From Capsulimonas corticalis (GTDB taxonomy: Bacteria; Armatimonadota; Armatimonadia; Armatimonadales; Capsulimonadaceae), in assembly GCF_003574315.2 (NCBI RefSeq), contig NZ_AP025739.1, forward strand, positions 6,386,001 to 6,450,000: 64,000 nt of DNA, read 5' to 3'. The stretch's first letter is position 1. Every line of letters starts with the position of its first letter. The notes beneath the pieces were generated by a model. The model ran no database searches. It was not told the DNA's origin and saw only the letters and a program-made list of their open reading frames with translations. This document shows, in pieces, positions 15,580 to 24,461 of this stretch. The position numbers and the translations under genes were made by a program.

Positions 15580-16977
15580 TTACGCGTTCGGCGTGATCAT
15601 CGCGACGAGCGGGCCGACCTTGCGGTTGGCCGCGACGGCGTCCGCGTTGCCGATGTCATGCACGATGATATCGACGCGCTCAGTGCCCTTGATGGCAAGC
15701 TGGTCGTTCGCGAAGCGGTACTCGCTCGACGTGGCGATCGTGGTCTCGCGGCGATCGCCAAACAGCGCGGCCAGGCTCAGGTCTCCGAAGAAGACCGGGA
15801 TCTGGTTCTGCGCCGAGGACTGGGGCATCGCCTGGCTGATGCGCACGGGATAGCCCATGAACGTCAGCTCCTTGCGGCCCATCGCCACTTCCATCGCGGT
15901 GACGCCGCCGGCGGCGAGCATCAGTGCTTCCATGACGTCCGAGTAGAACGCCTGGGAGCAGTACCAGGCCGCGTCCTTCTGGAGCGCGTACTGCGGGCAG
16001 AGACCCTTCAGCTTGCCAAAGTCCTTCAGCGTGATGCTGTCCCAGTTATTCGCGTAGCCGGCGCCGCTCGCCACATAGAGGCCGGCGATATTGGCGACGG
16101 TTGCGCTGAGACCCAGGAACTTATTCGTGACGCCCGTGATGCCGCCGTAAGCGCTCGTGGCGTCGCCGACGAAGCCCGCGAAGTCCTCGGTCAGCGCGAA
16201 CGCGTACGCGATCTCGCCGGCCAGGTCGTTCGTAATGTCGATGATCGCGTCTTCGTTCAGCTCGCTCGAATAGAGCGCAAGGCACGCGAGCTTCTTCGCG
16301 ATCAAGGTCACCATGTCCCAGCCTTTTTGGCTCTCGGTGATTCCTTGCCCGTCGGTGACCCAGTACGCCTTCAGGCCGCCGGTGCGGCGCGGAACCATCT
16401 TGGTGTCGCTGCGCATGGTCGACTTCTTCGCATACTTGCGGAAGACGCCGTAGATTTCGCGGAGGACGATCAAATCGTTGTCGAACTCAGCCGGCACCAG
16501 GAAGCCGCCGGCGGCGTTATCGGTCTCGCTCTGGGAGCGAAGCTCGATCCCGTTCTTCGCGCACCACGCCTGGGACTTGGCGTTGTTGCCAAGGGTCGCC
16601 AGCAGGAAGTGGCCCATGCGATACGCCTTGGTCTGCGCCTTCTCCAGATCGTTCGTGATCTTGAGGAAGTTCTCAGGGCGGGAGAGTTTAAACTCCACGG
16701 GGACGATGCCGGTCTTTTCCGCGAAGGTCGGCGCGCTGTTGCCAAGTTCCGGGCGCTGGCCCAGAGTCGCGATCTCGGCTTCCCGCTCGGCGTTCGCCTT
16801 GCGGATATCTTCAATGCTCTTCAAGCGGACGATCTCGGCGTCCAGCGCCTTGATCTCGTCGTTGGCTTTTTCGATAGCGTCCAGGTCCTCGGTGGTCTGC
16901 TCAGCCTTCGCGAACAGGTCTTTGACCTGCTTGACCAGCAGCTCGCGCGCCGCCATCTTCTCTTGCAGTGTTTTCAT
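15580..16977 (-). CDS. HK97-family major capsid protein
   Basis: 465 residues from ATG 16977. Residues 1-75 are a coiled-coil (QEKMAARELLVKQVKDLFAKAEQ to IRKANAEREAEI), typical of the cleaved delta/scaffolding domain of HK97 capsids. The mature shell domain starts near 100; NAAGGFLVPAEFDNDLIVLREIYGVFRKYA is the classic P-loop/E-loop entry and MGYPVRISQAMPQSSA the conserved C-terminal strand. The prohead protease gene lies directly upstream, as expected for proteolytic maturation. Confidence 0.9.
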   Translation of the reverse strand: MKTLQEKMAARELLVKQVKDLFAKAEQTTEDLDAIEKANDEIKALDAEIVRLKSIEDIRKANAEREAEIATLGQRPELGNSAPTFAEKTGIVPVEFKLSRPENFLKITNDLEKAQTKAYRMGHFLLATLGNNAKSQAWCAKNGIELRSQSETDNAAGGFLVPAEFDNDLIVLREIYGVFRKYAKKSTMRSDTKMVPRRTGGLKAYWVTDGQGITESQKGWDMVTLIAKKLACLALYSSELNEDAIIDITNDLAGEIAYAFALTEDFAGFVGDATSAYGGITGVTNKFLGLSATVANIAGLYVASGAGYANNWDSITLKDFGKLKGLCPQYALQKDAAWYCSQAFYSDVMEALMLAAGGVTAMEVAMGRKELTFMGYPVRISQAMPQSSAQNQIPVFFGDLSLAALFGDRRETTIATSSEYRFANDQLAIKGTERVDIIVHDIGNADAVAANRKVGPLVAMITPNA

Positions 16978-17052
16978 GGATTGTGTCTCGCGGCGCCGTG
17001 AGCGCCGCCGGGAAATGCGAAGACAGGCACATGAAAAAGCAGCCCAAAACAA

Positions 17053-17088
17053 AAGGAGCCCAGGCGCGCTATCCGCGCCGGGCTCCTT
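17053..17088 (-). terminator. Intrinsic terminator between protease and capsid genes
   Basis: On the minus strand AGGAGCCCGGCGCG pairs with CGCGCC-T-GGGCTCCT around a 5-base loop, followed directly by TTTTGTTTT. It lies between the protease stop (17190) and capsid start (16977). A capsid promoter downstream, or partial read-through, would then be needed. Confidence 0.7.
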
Positions 17089-17189
17089 CGGTCAAAGGCT
17101 GCTATTTTGTGCTGTCTATCGGGAAATGTGAGTGCTGCGGACCATATCAAGAATGGTTCGCTGGTTTTGTGAATTTTTCTGCCGAGACT

Positions 17190-18629
17190 TTACTCGCCGA
17201 GGACTCCCGCCAGCTCCTGGATCAGGAAATCACGCCGAGCCTTGAGAACGGACGCGGCCGGAGCAAGCTTTTCACTTACTTCAAGTGACTTTTCAGTCGC
17301 CTCTTCCGCGTTGTTCTTTGTCTCCTCCAGCAGATCGTCGATCGCCTTGACGCAGTCCGCCAGCGCGTCGCGGTGCGAGGTGAGCTTCTGCCGGTTGGTT
17401 TCCGACAGCGCCCGCCCTTCCTTGACGCGGATGAGATGGATCGCCTTCGCGCGATCGGAGCAGCTCTTCACGGCAGCACGCACCGTTCCCAGCTGTTTTT
17501 GAAACGATTCCCCGGCATGCAGGGAATCGGACAATTGTTTGACGTCGGGGCCGCCCGCCATCGCTTCGAGTTCGACCTCGACTTCTTCGGCGTCCTGCGC
17601 GCCTTCGACGCCGGACATAATGGCTTCGATCACACGGAGCAGTACGTCCGTGAACTCACCTGCGGCGCCTTCAATGGCGACCAGCGCATCGGCGAGCGGA
17701 GGGCGCACGCGGACATAGTCTCCGGCGACATCGTCCCAGGACCAGTTGCCGCGCAGCTGCGCGGCGACGATGTAGTACATCGTGTAGCACAGATCGTAGG
17801 CGGCGCTCAGCGTCATATCGATCTCGATATCGCCCAGGTACTCGCCCTTCAGCGTCACCTTGCCGTCTTTGGCGATCGCCACCAGTTCGCGCGCTCCGCC
17901 CGGCGCCGGCGCCGATTTCGGGACGAGCACGGTTCCGTCAGGCAGCGTGATCGGCGCGCCGGCGTCGGAGAGCTCCTTGAGCAAGGCCGGCAAGGCGGCA
18001 AGGGTGATCTGTCCGGATTTTTGATTGTCTGATTTCACGTCGACCGCCTCCGCCCAGCGGTTCATGCCGACCGGGACAATGCTATATTCATAAAGCTCGG
18101 GGATATTGATGATGCCCCGGCACGTCGTCTTCCAGGACTTGATCCCATCCGCATCAAAAAGGGACAGGTCGTATCCATTCGCCTCAGCCCAGGTCAGCAG
18201 CGCCTGTCCGGAGGCAAACCATTTGTAATCGCCGGCGTACATGCCAAAGCCGACGGACTCGCCGATCCAAAGTCCCTGCGCCAGGCGCTCCATGCAGATC
18301 GTGCGGGCGTCCTGCGCCTTCTGCGTGGTGTGGAAGACCGCGCGGCTGACGAGCTTGTTGCCGTCCTCCTTCGCGGAAATCGGCATCGCGACGATCTCCG
18401 TCCACTCCCATTTGTGGTCGGTAGGGACGAATCCACGCTTCAGGAAGCTTTCCAGCGCCCCGCTCTTCGTGAACGCGCCCGGGAAGATCACATCCGCGCC
18501 TTCATCCATCACGCCCATGACCGAAGGCACGGAATCGATATAGTTGTCTTCGATGGACGTGTTGGCAGCCTTCAGATTGAAGAATTTGTCAACGCGCGTG
18601 AGATTATTCACGACTGTGATGTCACTCAT
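17190..18629 (-). CDS. Prohead protease with C-terminal helical extension
   Basis: 479 residues. Residues 30-200 match HK97-type serine proteases (S78): FVPTDHKWEW (His72) and PELYEYSIVPVGMNRWA (Ser183) carry the catalytic residues. It cleaves the capsid delta domain and itself during head maturation. Residues about 330-479 are helical coiled-coil (GESFQKQLGTVRAAVKSCSDRAKAI to VKAIDDLLEETKNNAEEATEKS), about twice the usual family length, suggesting a fused internal scaffold. Located between portal and capsid. Confidence 0.85.
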   Translation of the reverse strand: MSDITVVNNLTRVDKFFNLKAANTSIEDNYIDSVPSVMGVMDEGADVIFPGAFTKSGALESFLKRGFVPTDHKWEWTEIVAMPISAKEDGNKLVSRAVFHTTQKAQDARTICMERLAQGLWIGESVGFGMYAGDYKWFASGQALLTWAEANGYDLSLFDADGIKSWKTTCRGIINIPELYEYSIVPVGMNRWAEAVDVKSDNQKSGQITLAALPALLKELSDAGAPITLPDGTVLVPKSAPAPGGARELVAIAKDGKVTLKGEYLGDIEIDMTLSAAYDLCYTMYYIVAAQLRGNWSWDDVAGDYVRVRPPLADALVAIEGAAGEFTDVLLRVIEAIMSGVEGAQDAEEVEVELEAMAGGPDVKQLSDSLHAGESFQKQLGTVRAAVKSCSDRAKAIHLIRVKEGRALSETNRQKLTSHRDALADCVKAIDDLLEETKNNAEEATEKSLEVSEKLAPAASVLKARRDFLIQELAGVLGE

Positions 18630-18680
18630 GGGAAGGCTTTCGTCGGGGGAATGTCGTGAGAATCAAAGAGTTCCGATCTC

Positions 18681-18780
18681 ACGACAGATCTATTCTTACG
18701 ACAGATCTATTCTTACGACAGATCTATTCTTACGACAGATCTATTCTCTCGGCAGATCTACTCTTACGATAGATCTACTT
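18681..18780. repeat. Six tandem 17-bp repeats containing AGATCT
   Basis: Unit ACGACAGATCTATTCTT, copies start at 18681, 18698, 18715, 18732, 18749 and 18766; the last is cut to 15 bases. Copies 1-3 are identical, copy 4 differs only at its last base, copies 5-6 are diverged. The array fills most of the portal-protease spacer and overlaps the portal stop codon (18775-18777). No spacers, so not CRISPR. Function unknown; binding-site array is plausible. Confidence 0.75.
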
Positions 18781-20133
18781 GTCGGCGGCGTCAGGATCGT
18801 CGCTGACGCCCTGGGATCCGTCGGGCGTTGCGGTTTTTGCCGGCATCAACTCGAAATAATATCCGTCAATCTGCTCGTCCTTCTCGTAACCAAGACCGGC
18901 GCGCGCTTCGCTCAGTTTGCCGATACCGTTCTTGAAGTCGCCCCAGAAGCGTTTGTGCTTGGCGTCGAGGTCCGGCTGAAGGTCACGGACTTTGTCGTAG
19001 TTGAACGCGACGACCTCGTCCGGCGCACTCTTTTGCCCGGCGTGAAAATCGGGCAGCAATTCATCCGTGAGTGTCTCCCCGAACACGGAAAGCATCGGGA
19101 TGATGCCGTTTTCGTAGGACGCCTCGCGCGCCTCTTTTTTGTTCGCGTACTTCGTGTTGCCGGAGGGAAGTCCGACCGCCATCGGCTCGATGCCGAGCGT
19201 GGCGAAGATCCGCGACTCCGGACGGTCCCCGATGGTGTCGAGCGCCATTTCCTGCGGGGTGGATCCTATGCGATCGGCGCGTACGGGAATCGAGGGCATG
19301 ACCAGGCCGCCCCGGTTGTCCGCCGAAATACCTACCCGGACCTTGTCTTTCAGCTCGTCGACCGTATCCGTGTCCATCTCGGCGTCGTCGCCGACGGGGG
19401 AGATCATGATCGCGACGCCGAGGTTTTTCAGGATCGACGCGGTGAACGTCGCGATCTCGTTGTCGGAGACGACTTCGCGGAACTCAGCGCGGAAGGGGGC
19501 GTAGCCCTTCCGGTTGTTCTCCAGATCGAGACCGTTCTTGAAGTGGATGACGTTGGCGCGCGCATAGACTTCCGTCTTACCATTTGGGAGCGTGCGCTTG
19601 TAGAACTCGGTCGGCCCGTTCCCGAGCGGCGCCAGAGGCTCCATCTGCCAGTGCGCGATATACCAGAGCTGCTGAACGGACCCGTACCCACCGGACCCGC
19701 GCACCTTGACGATATAGGCGTTTCCGTCCAGCTTATAGGACGCAGCGCAGGCCTGGAGCATCGCGCGCCAGCTGTATTCGCCGTTGGGCCTGCGAAGCAG
19801 CTGAATCAGTGCGTGCCCGGGGATCGGCGTGGGCGTTCCGTCGGGATCCGAGACGACTTGAAGGCGCGGCTCCGCGACCTTGTTGAAGATATATTGGATT
19901 CCGATCGAGATCGCCGGGTTTTCCCAGAGCGGTCCCGCCTCGTTTTGCCAGTTGCGGACGCTGCCCCGGTAATACTGATGATTGCGCCCGGAGAGCACAC
20001 TCCATCCGGCGTCGCCTTCGGCCGTCACGCCGCCATCCTTAATGGACAGGACCGCGTTCAAACCCCGACGGATCTGCTGGCGGAGGCCCGGCAGCTTCCC
20101 GGTATTTAGTTTTCCGGCCTTGAAGACTGCCAT
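18775..20133 (-). CDS. Portal protein (HK97 family)
   Basis: 452 residues. NPAISIGIQYIFNKVAEPRLQV at the start, the PNGEYSWRAMLQACAASYKLDGNAYIVKVR block, and VIHFKNGLDLENNRKGYAPF are typical of HK97 portals. The C-terminal region (LQPDLDAKHKRFWGDFKNGI) is the helical barrel. It forms the dodecameric DNA entry ring and docks the terminase. Order terminase-portal-protease-capsid is canonical. Confidence 0.9.
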   Translation of the reverse strand: MAVFKAGKLNTGKLPGLRQQIRRGLNAVLSIKDGGVTAEGDAGWSVLSGRNHQYYRGSVRNWQNEAGPLWENPAISIGIQYIFNKVAEPRLQVVSDPDGTPTPIPGHALIQLLRRPNGEYSWRAMLQACAASYKLDGNAYIVKVRGSGGYGSVQQLWYIAHWQMEPLAPLGNGPTEFYKRTLPNGKTEVYARANVIHFKNGLDLENNRKGYAPFRAEFREVVSDNEIATFTASILKNLGVAIMISPVGDDAEMDTDTVDELKDKVRVGISADNRGGLVMPSIPVRADRIGSTPQEMALDTIGDRPESRIFATLGIEPMAVGLPSGNTKYANKKEAREASYENGIIPMLSVFGETLTDELLPDFHAGQKSAPDEVVAFNYDKVRDLQPDLDAKHKRFWGDFKNGIGKLSEARAGLGYEKDEQIDGYYFELMPAKTATPDGSQGVSDDPDAADK

Positions 20134-20142
20134 AAGGGATTG

Positions 20143-20271
20143 TTATTCCGGCTTCTTGAAGTACGCGATCGCGGCCAGAGAGCCCAGCGCGAGCACGATC
20201 AGGACGACGCCCAGTTCGGCGACGCCGCCGGCGACAGCCGTCGCATATTCGAACAATTTGAATGGCGTCAT
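20143..20271 (-). CDS. Small membrane peptide between terminase and portal
   Basis: 42 residues: a short N-terminus MTPFKLFEYATAVAGG, one hydrophobic segment of about 21 residues (ELGVVLIVLALGSLAAIAYF) and a basic end. Single-span small peptides at this locus are common in phages and of unknown use. Starts 18 bases after the terminase stop, ends 10 bases before portal ATG. Confidence 0.5.
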   Translation of the reverse strand: MTPFKLFEYATAVAGGVAELGVVLIVLALGSLAAIAYFKKPE

Positions 20272-20289
20272 AGGTGTACTTGTCCAGGT

Positions 20290-21864
20290 CTACATCAACT
20301 TGAAAACGCGTTTCTTTTTGCTCATGCGCCGGAGCGCCTGCGTGAGTGCGTCTACATCGTCGTCTTTGGCGGCGTTTGGGAATGCTGTCAGCCGGTCGAG
20401 GGTTACCTTGATCCATGGATAAAGCGCAGGGTGCGGAAGATACACATTTCCGGACTCGCACATCGGAGTGACGGCATGAGCGCGGGAGACTTTATCACCT
20501 TCGGGTTCGATAGGGATGAGCCCCGGGATCTCTTTTTTCAGCGAGGAAATTACCGCAGGTCCGTTTGCCTTATCCTCAACGAGTTTCGCGAGCGCCAGCG
20601 GCCACTTCTCCGTCATCGCGCGAACGGCCGCGATCGTGGCCGTGAAATCCATGCGTTCACAAACTTGATCGAGCAGGAAGCAATCGGCTTTGACCTGAGC
20701 CCAGACCTGCCCGGCGACGAAGTCCGCGCCCTTGCTGTCTTTGAACGACATATCCCAGGACTGGAGGAGTGTTTCAAATCCCTCAGGGATCTCGATGACG
20801 GGGCTGTCAAAGAATGAGCCGTCCTCCAGGACAATGGTAATCGGCGGGAGTTTGCCGAGCAGACCTTTGGGAACCCAGTAGCGCCACCAATGGCTTTTGA
20901 AGATGATGCCGGCGGCGGGTCGCGGCGACTGCTGATGCTGCCCGGCAAAATCCGTTTCGCCCAGATCCTTTTTCAGCTGACTGAGTACTTGCTTCGTGAA
21001 CATCTCCGGGAACAAGAGATCCCCATGCTCAGTCCGCGGATCTGACCAGAATTCAGTGCGCATTTCGTCTTCGCCATCATTAAGATCATTATCCTTGGAG
21101 AAGATGAATGTACGCGAACGGCGCTCCGGCTCAAATTCCGACGGCAGGCAAAGATGCTCGAAGCCGCCCTTCGCAAGTATATGTCCGGACAGATCTTCTT
21201 CATGCAAACGCTGCATGATCACGACGCGCTTGCCGCCACGCGGATCATTGATCCGCGTGGGCATCACTTTGTCCCACCAGAAGATGCACTCGTCGCGGGT
21301 CGCCTTCGAATGCATTTCCTTGGCGTTCAAAGGGTCGTCGACCACGATCTTGTTTCCGCGAAAACCAGTAGCGCGGCCGCCGACGGACATCGAAAACCGA
21401 AAACCGGTCTTATCGTTCTGAAACCAGGACTTAACGTTCTGGTCGCCCTTCATTTTCCAGTCCGGCTCGAACCACTCCTGGTACCAGTCGGAAGTGATCA
21501 GGTCTCGGCAACGAACGCTATCACGGATTGCAAGATCCACGGCGTAGGACGAGAATAGAGAGCGTTCGCGCGGATTTTGGATCCATTCCCATGCCGGCCA
21601 GAAGACACTAACTAGGAGCGACTTCATATGCCCGGGTGGGATATTAATGAGCAGGTCACGGATGTGACCTAAAGTCACCGCCTCCAGATGATCACAGATA
21701 CAGTCCACATGCCAGTTGTTGATCAGCGGCATTCCCGGCTCAATGATGTGCCATGAATGCTGAACAAAGTCACGCAGATGCGCGCGGCATGCGGCTATAT
21801 CACGCCGACGTCGCTCCGCTCGGATTTGTGCCGGTGTCCAGATCTCCAGAGCCGGCTTCGGCAT
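20290..21864 (-). CDS. terL: Terminase large subunit
   Basis: 524 residues from ATG 21864. N-terminal packaging ATPase: Walker A-like PPGHMKS at 76-82, Walker B IVVDDP at 173-178. C-terminal RNase H-type nuclease: LQSWDMSF supplies the first Asp, DKANG and the acidic cluster DDDVDAL the others. It cuts concatemers and pumps DNA into proheads via the portal. The first 65 bases overlap the small-subunit gene. Belongs to the Terminase_6-like type. Confidence 0.9.
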   Translation of the reverse strand: MPKPALEIWTPAQIRAERRRRDIAACRAHLRDFVQHSWHIIEPGMPLINNWHVDCICDHLEAVTLGHIRDLLINIPPGHMKSLLVSVFWPAWEWIQNPRERSLFSSYAVDLAIRDSVRCRDLITSDWYQEWFEPDWKMKGDQNVKSWFQNDKTGFRFSMSVGGRATGFRGNKIVVDDPLNAKEMHSKATRDECIFWWDKVMPTRINDPRGGKRVVIMQRLHEEDLSGHILAKGGFEHLCLPSEFEPERRSRTFIFSKDNDLNDGEDEMRTEFWSDPRTEHGDLLFPEMFTKQVLSQLKKDLGETDFAGQHQQSPRPAAGIIFKSHWWRYWVPKGLLGKLPPITIVLEDGSFFDSPVIEIPEGFETLLQSWDMSFKDSKGADFVAGQVWAQVKADCFLLDQVCERMDFTATIAAVRAMTEKWPLALAKLVEDKANGPAVISSLKKEIPGLIPIEPEGDKVSRAHAVTPMCESGNVYLPHPALYPWIKVTLDRLTAFPNAAKDDDVDALTQALRRMSKKKRVFKLM

Positions 21865-22444
21865 AGATGCTTTCAAGCAATTTGAACCTCTCCTCGCTGA
21901 GCTTTGAGAGCTCCACCGGCGGTTCGTTCTTGAGAGCGATCGCGCCGCCATCCTTGCCTGTCAGTTCGCGCCGGTTCGTATAAGCGCCGCCGCGCTCTTC
22001 CGCCGCCTGCTTTGCCGCCTGGAGGAGAAGGACGTCGTTCCCGTTGATTTCGCAGCGATCGACAACTGACTGGATCTTTTGGAGCCGCACAGCGGGATTC
22101 GCGATCGGGATGTCGTCAAGGCGGTCCAGGTACCGAGCTCGTCGCTCGAAAAACAAAGCCTTCAGCGCTTCCGCCATTTCCTTTTCGCCCTGCACCGTGT
22201 TAGGGTTGTAGCGATTGATCGTCGCCTTCGGCACATCCCGTCCGAACAAATCCATAATCTCGGAGCGTATCTCTGTTGGCCCAGCGTACTGCGCCAACCG
22301 GTCGATGATATAAGTAACGATATCTGATGGCAGCGTTTTGGGACCTGGCACGGTGGAAGCCGACACCTTCGGCGAGTCGGCTTTCGCCACACCCCCCTTG
22401 GCCGCCACCGGCGGCTTCGCCGCATCTTTCCTAGGTCGTCCCAT
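21800..22444 (-). CDS. terS: Terminase small subunit
   Basis: 214 residues from ATG 22444 with AGGTG upstream. A Lys/Pro/Ala-rich disordered start precedes an HTH-like block (DIVTYIIDRLAQYAGPTEIRSEIMDLFGRDVPKATINRYNPN) likely binding the packaging site, then helices for oligomerisation (FERRARYLDRLDDIPIANPAVRLQKIQSVVDRCE). It overlaps terL, the usual arrangement. Confidence 0.75.
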   Translation of the reverse strand: MGRPRKDAAKPPVAAKGGVAKADSPKVSASTVPGPKTLPSDIVTYIIDRLAQYAGPTEIRSEIMDLFGRDVPKATINRYNPNTVQGEKEMAEALKALFFERRARYLDRLDDIPIANPAVRLQKIQSVVDRCEINGNDVLLLQAAKQAAEERGGAYTNRRELTGKDGGAIALKNEPPVELSKLSEERFKLLESIYAEAGSGDLDTGTNPSGATSA

Positions 22445-22451
22445 CGCACAC

Positions 22452-23111
22452 CTAAACCATTCGCAGACAATTGCCGCACGCGGCCCGAATCGACGCCTCA
22501 CCGATCAGCGGCGGCAGGTTCGAGACGCGCACCAGCTCCGCCGTCGCGCCGGCGCACGCCCCGGCGCCGTACCGCTCGGCGACACCGACAAACTCCTCGA
22601 CATCATGGCCTCGGAGCGCCAGGATCGGTTTGCCGGTCGATTTGCTGAATTTCTTAATCCGGAATTGATCTTTGGCGTGAGCAATATGGTAAAGTTCGTG
22701 CTCGACCAGCGCGCAAAAATTGACGTCGGGGTTCTCGGCGGCGAACACAGCATCCAAGGTGATCAGGAAATCGAGATTTCGGGGAAACCATGCGGACAGC
22801 TGAAGATCGTGGCGCGCCTTTTGCCAGCGATTGCCCTGGCAGATCGGCTTCTCGGTCATGCCGGCGACCGCATGGCCGCCGCGAAAGTTCGGCGCATTCG
22901 TCCAGAGGAACCCGATCGACGCCGTCCGCAGATGCTGGTGTGCGGGATTGGCGAGCGGCCCATCCTCGTCGATGATCGCGCGCATGACCCACTCGGCAAG
23001 GTCCTCGGCCGGTTCGAACCGCGTCACCATCCGCCCTTCGTCCGACAGGCGAGATGGCGGAAGCGGCCGCGACAGCATCGCGCGCTCGATTTGTCGTTTG
23101 GTGGCTAGCAT
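22452..23111 (-). CDS. Phage metallopeptidase-domain protein
   Basis: 219 residues. FCALVEHELYHIAHA gives the HExxH zinc site (His138, Glu139, His142); the strand before it (LDFLITLDAVFAAENPDVNF) and the length match the putative phage metallopeptidase family found beside terminase or in early regions. It lies seven bases upstream of terS. Substrate unknown; a role in head maturation or host-protein cleavage is inference. Confidence 0.7.
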   Translation of the reverse strand: MLATKRQIERAMLSRPLPPSRLSDEGRMVTRFEPAEDLAEWVMRAIIDEDGPLANPAHQHLRTASIGFLWTNAPNFRGGHAVAGMTEKPICQGNRWQKARHDLQLSAWFPRNLDFLITLDAVFAAENPDVNFCALVEHELYHIAHAKDQFRIKKFSKSTGKPILALRGHDVEEFVGVAERYGAGACAGATAELVRVSNLPPLIGEASIRAACGNCLRMV

Positions 23112-23149
23112 GTGCTATATGGGGGTAGATTCTGATGAGGGTGAACGTC

Positions 23150-23431
23150 TCAGCCGCCAAACTCTAGCGACTTACTCCCGCCGGGTAACTGCTCCAACCA
23201 GAGATACGCCGTCTCCGCACAGGTAATAGCTTCCGAAAGCTCGCGGTTATACAGGAGGCCCGTGCTTTTGCAGTCGCGAGCTACAGTGATGATTTTCTGC
23301 ATTTCGGCGCGCAGGAAGTCGGCTTTCTCAGCAGCCAGCGATTTAGGATCGACCTCCTCAGGATCATCGGTCCACGTACAGCCAGGCTTGCCGCAAAACG
23401 GGGTCCGGATCCCGGGGGTGCACTTACACAT
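23150..23431 (-). CDS. Hypothetical Cys-containing small protein
   Basis: 93 residues. The start has CKCTPGIRTPFCGKPGCTW, a possible zinc-knuckle with four cysteines, followed by helices (SLAAEKADFLRAEMQKIITVARDC). Its first codons overlap the end of the upstream gene, so it is coupled. No family recognised. Confidence 0.55.
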   Translation of the reverse strand: MCKCTPGIRTPFCGKPGCTWTDDPEEVDPKSLAAEKADFLRAEMQKIITVARDCKSTGLLYNRELSEAITCAETAYLWLEQLPGGSKSLEFGG

Positions 23432-23975
23432 GGTTTGCTTCCTTATCCTGTGGACGAACCCAGTGTTGCCAGCTTTGCTCTTTAGTGGAATTCAAAGCAC
23501 GGGGGTTCTCAATCGCGTTGCCGACATGCCGAACAGCCGCCTCCCACGCTGTTTGAATGGCGACTGGCAGGTCATCAAACGCTGGCATAGGCTCACCGCG
23601 AAAGTTCTTGTTGCCGGTTGATGCAGCGTAGGCGCGGTATGCGCTCGCCGCCATGTCCGTCCAGGCGAAACCTGCCTGTACTTGGCACGTTGGCTGCTCA
23701 TCTCCAGTCATCTTGAAACGCAGTGTCGTCAGCTGTTCGACCACAACATCCAGCGCGTCAACGGTATCGAAGATCATCCGAACCGGCGTGTTGAGTTCTG
23801 ACGTGGACTTTCCTTTCCATTCACCGTAATAGCGTCCGACTTCTCCCGGCTCATGGACTATGAATGCGATTTCGTCTTCACATTCGCGGTCAAGACCTTT
23901 GCTAGGACAGATCGCAATATCGCCAGAACCGAAATGTAGAATGAGAGATCCGTCGTCTCCAGGATAACTTGGCAT
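23424..23975 (-). CDS. Hypothetical protein behind a structured leader
   Basis: 183 residues, unrecognised. N-terminal half beta-rich (SLILHFGSGDIAICPSK, EIAFIVHEPGEVGRYYGEWKGK), C-terminal half helical (FAWTDMAASAYRAYAASTG). Preceded by a hairpin leader homologous to that of the 13698-14444 gene, with the Shine-Dalgarno complementary to the hairpin loop. Confidence 0.55.
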   Translation of the reverse strand: MPSYPGDDGSLILHFGSGDIAICPSKGLDRECEDEIAFIVHEPGEVGRYYGEWKGKSTSELNTPVRMIFDTVDALDVVVEQLTTLRFKMTGDEQPTCQVQAGFAWTDMAASAYRAYAASTGNKNFRGEPMPAFDDLPVAIQTAWEAAVRHVGNAIENPRALNSTKEQSWQHWVRPQDKEANHV

Positions 23976-24041
23976 ATTTGACGCCCTCCTGAGGCGTCTC
24001 CTGAAATGTTTACTCCGCAGGCGTCAGGAGCGCCCACGGAG
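23976..24041 (-). promoter_or_regulatory. Leader RNA with loop complementary to the Shine-Dalgarno, copy 2
   Basis: On the minus strand an 11-bp stem (24041-24031 with 24023-24013; two G-U pairs) carries loop CUCCUGA. The 37-base spacer before ATG 23975 contains UCAGGAG, complementary to the whole loop and including the AGGAGG Shine-Dalgarno. A second short hairpin (23980-23998, GACGCC with GGCGTC) would place that Shine-Dalgarno in its loop. Compare 14445-14512. Confidence 0.6.
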
Positions 24042-24103
24042 CAGCGAGTACATTTTCATCGCGTCTCAATCCCTATCCGCCGCGCGCGCCGCACATCAGA
24101 CGT

Positions 24104-24454
24104 TCAGTCAGAGCCGGCAGCGACTAGGGGATTGACGCCGTAGCCGTAGAAACCCTCGGCGTCCTGGCGCTTCTGTGCGTCGGTTCTCTGGTCCAGTTTG
24201 CCGTATCCGCCGCGCGCGGCATGCCGCAGGTTCCGAACTTGTCGCGAAAGCCGCTTGGCGTGGGCGCCGCGAAGCGACTCCAGCGAAAATCCCGTCGCGC
24301 CAGTAAAAGGCCATTTGTTCTGCGATGGCATTCGCCTGACAAGACGAGTGGAGACCTTGTTATAACTTCGCGGCTGATCGATCAGCAACCGTCTCGGCAT
24401 CACACCGGCCAGTGCGCCCAGCGCCGTAATTGCGTGCAATGTTCGTGCGTTCAT
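24104..24454 (-). CDS. Hypothetical basic protein
   Basis: 116 residues, strongly basic (RRLLIDQPRSYNKVSTRLVRRM, HAKRLSRQVRNLRHAARGGYGKLDQRTDAQKRQDAEG). The N-terminus is mildly hydrophobic (ALGALAGVMP), too short for a clear membrane span. May bind nucleic acid; no domain recognised. Confidence 0.5.
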   Translation of the reverse strand: MNARTLHAITALGALAGVMPRRLLIDQPRSYNKVSTRLVRRMPSQNKWPFTGATGFSLESLRGAHAKRLSRQVRNLRHAARGGYGKLDQRTDAQKRQDAEGFYGYGVNPLVAAGSD

Positions 24455-24461
24455 AATATTC

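Noticed and set aside
15658-17001. Long rightward open frame (447 codons)
   Set aside because: Antisense shadow of the well-supported capsid gene; composition low in hydrophobic core and rich in Arg/Asp/His as typical of shadows.
18681-18780. CRISPR-like direct repeats
   Set aside because: 17-bp units without spacers; no cas genes in the window.
18544-20109. Long rightward open frame (521 codons)
   Set aside because: Antisense to the portal gene and the repeat array; no family signature.
24373-24386. GCTGATCGATCAGC as a sixth dispersed palindrome
   Set aside because: Only the inner TGATCGATCA matches; the ATT/AAT flanks shared by the other five are missing and it is within a gene.
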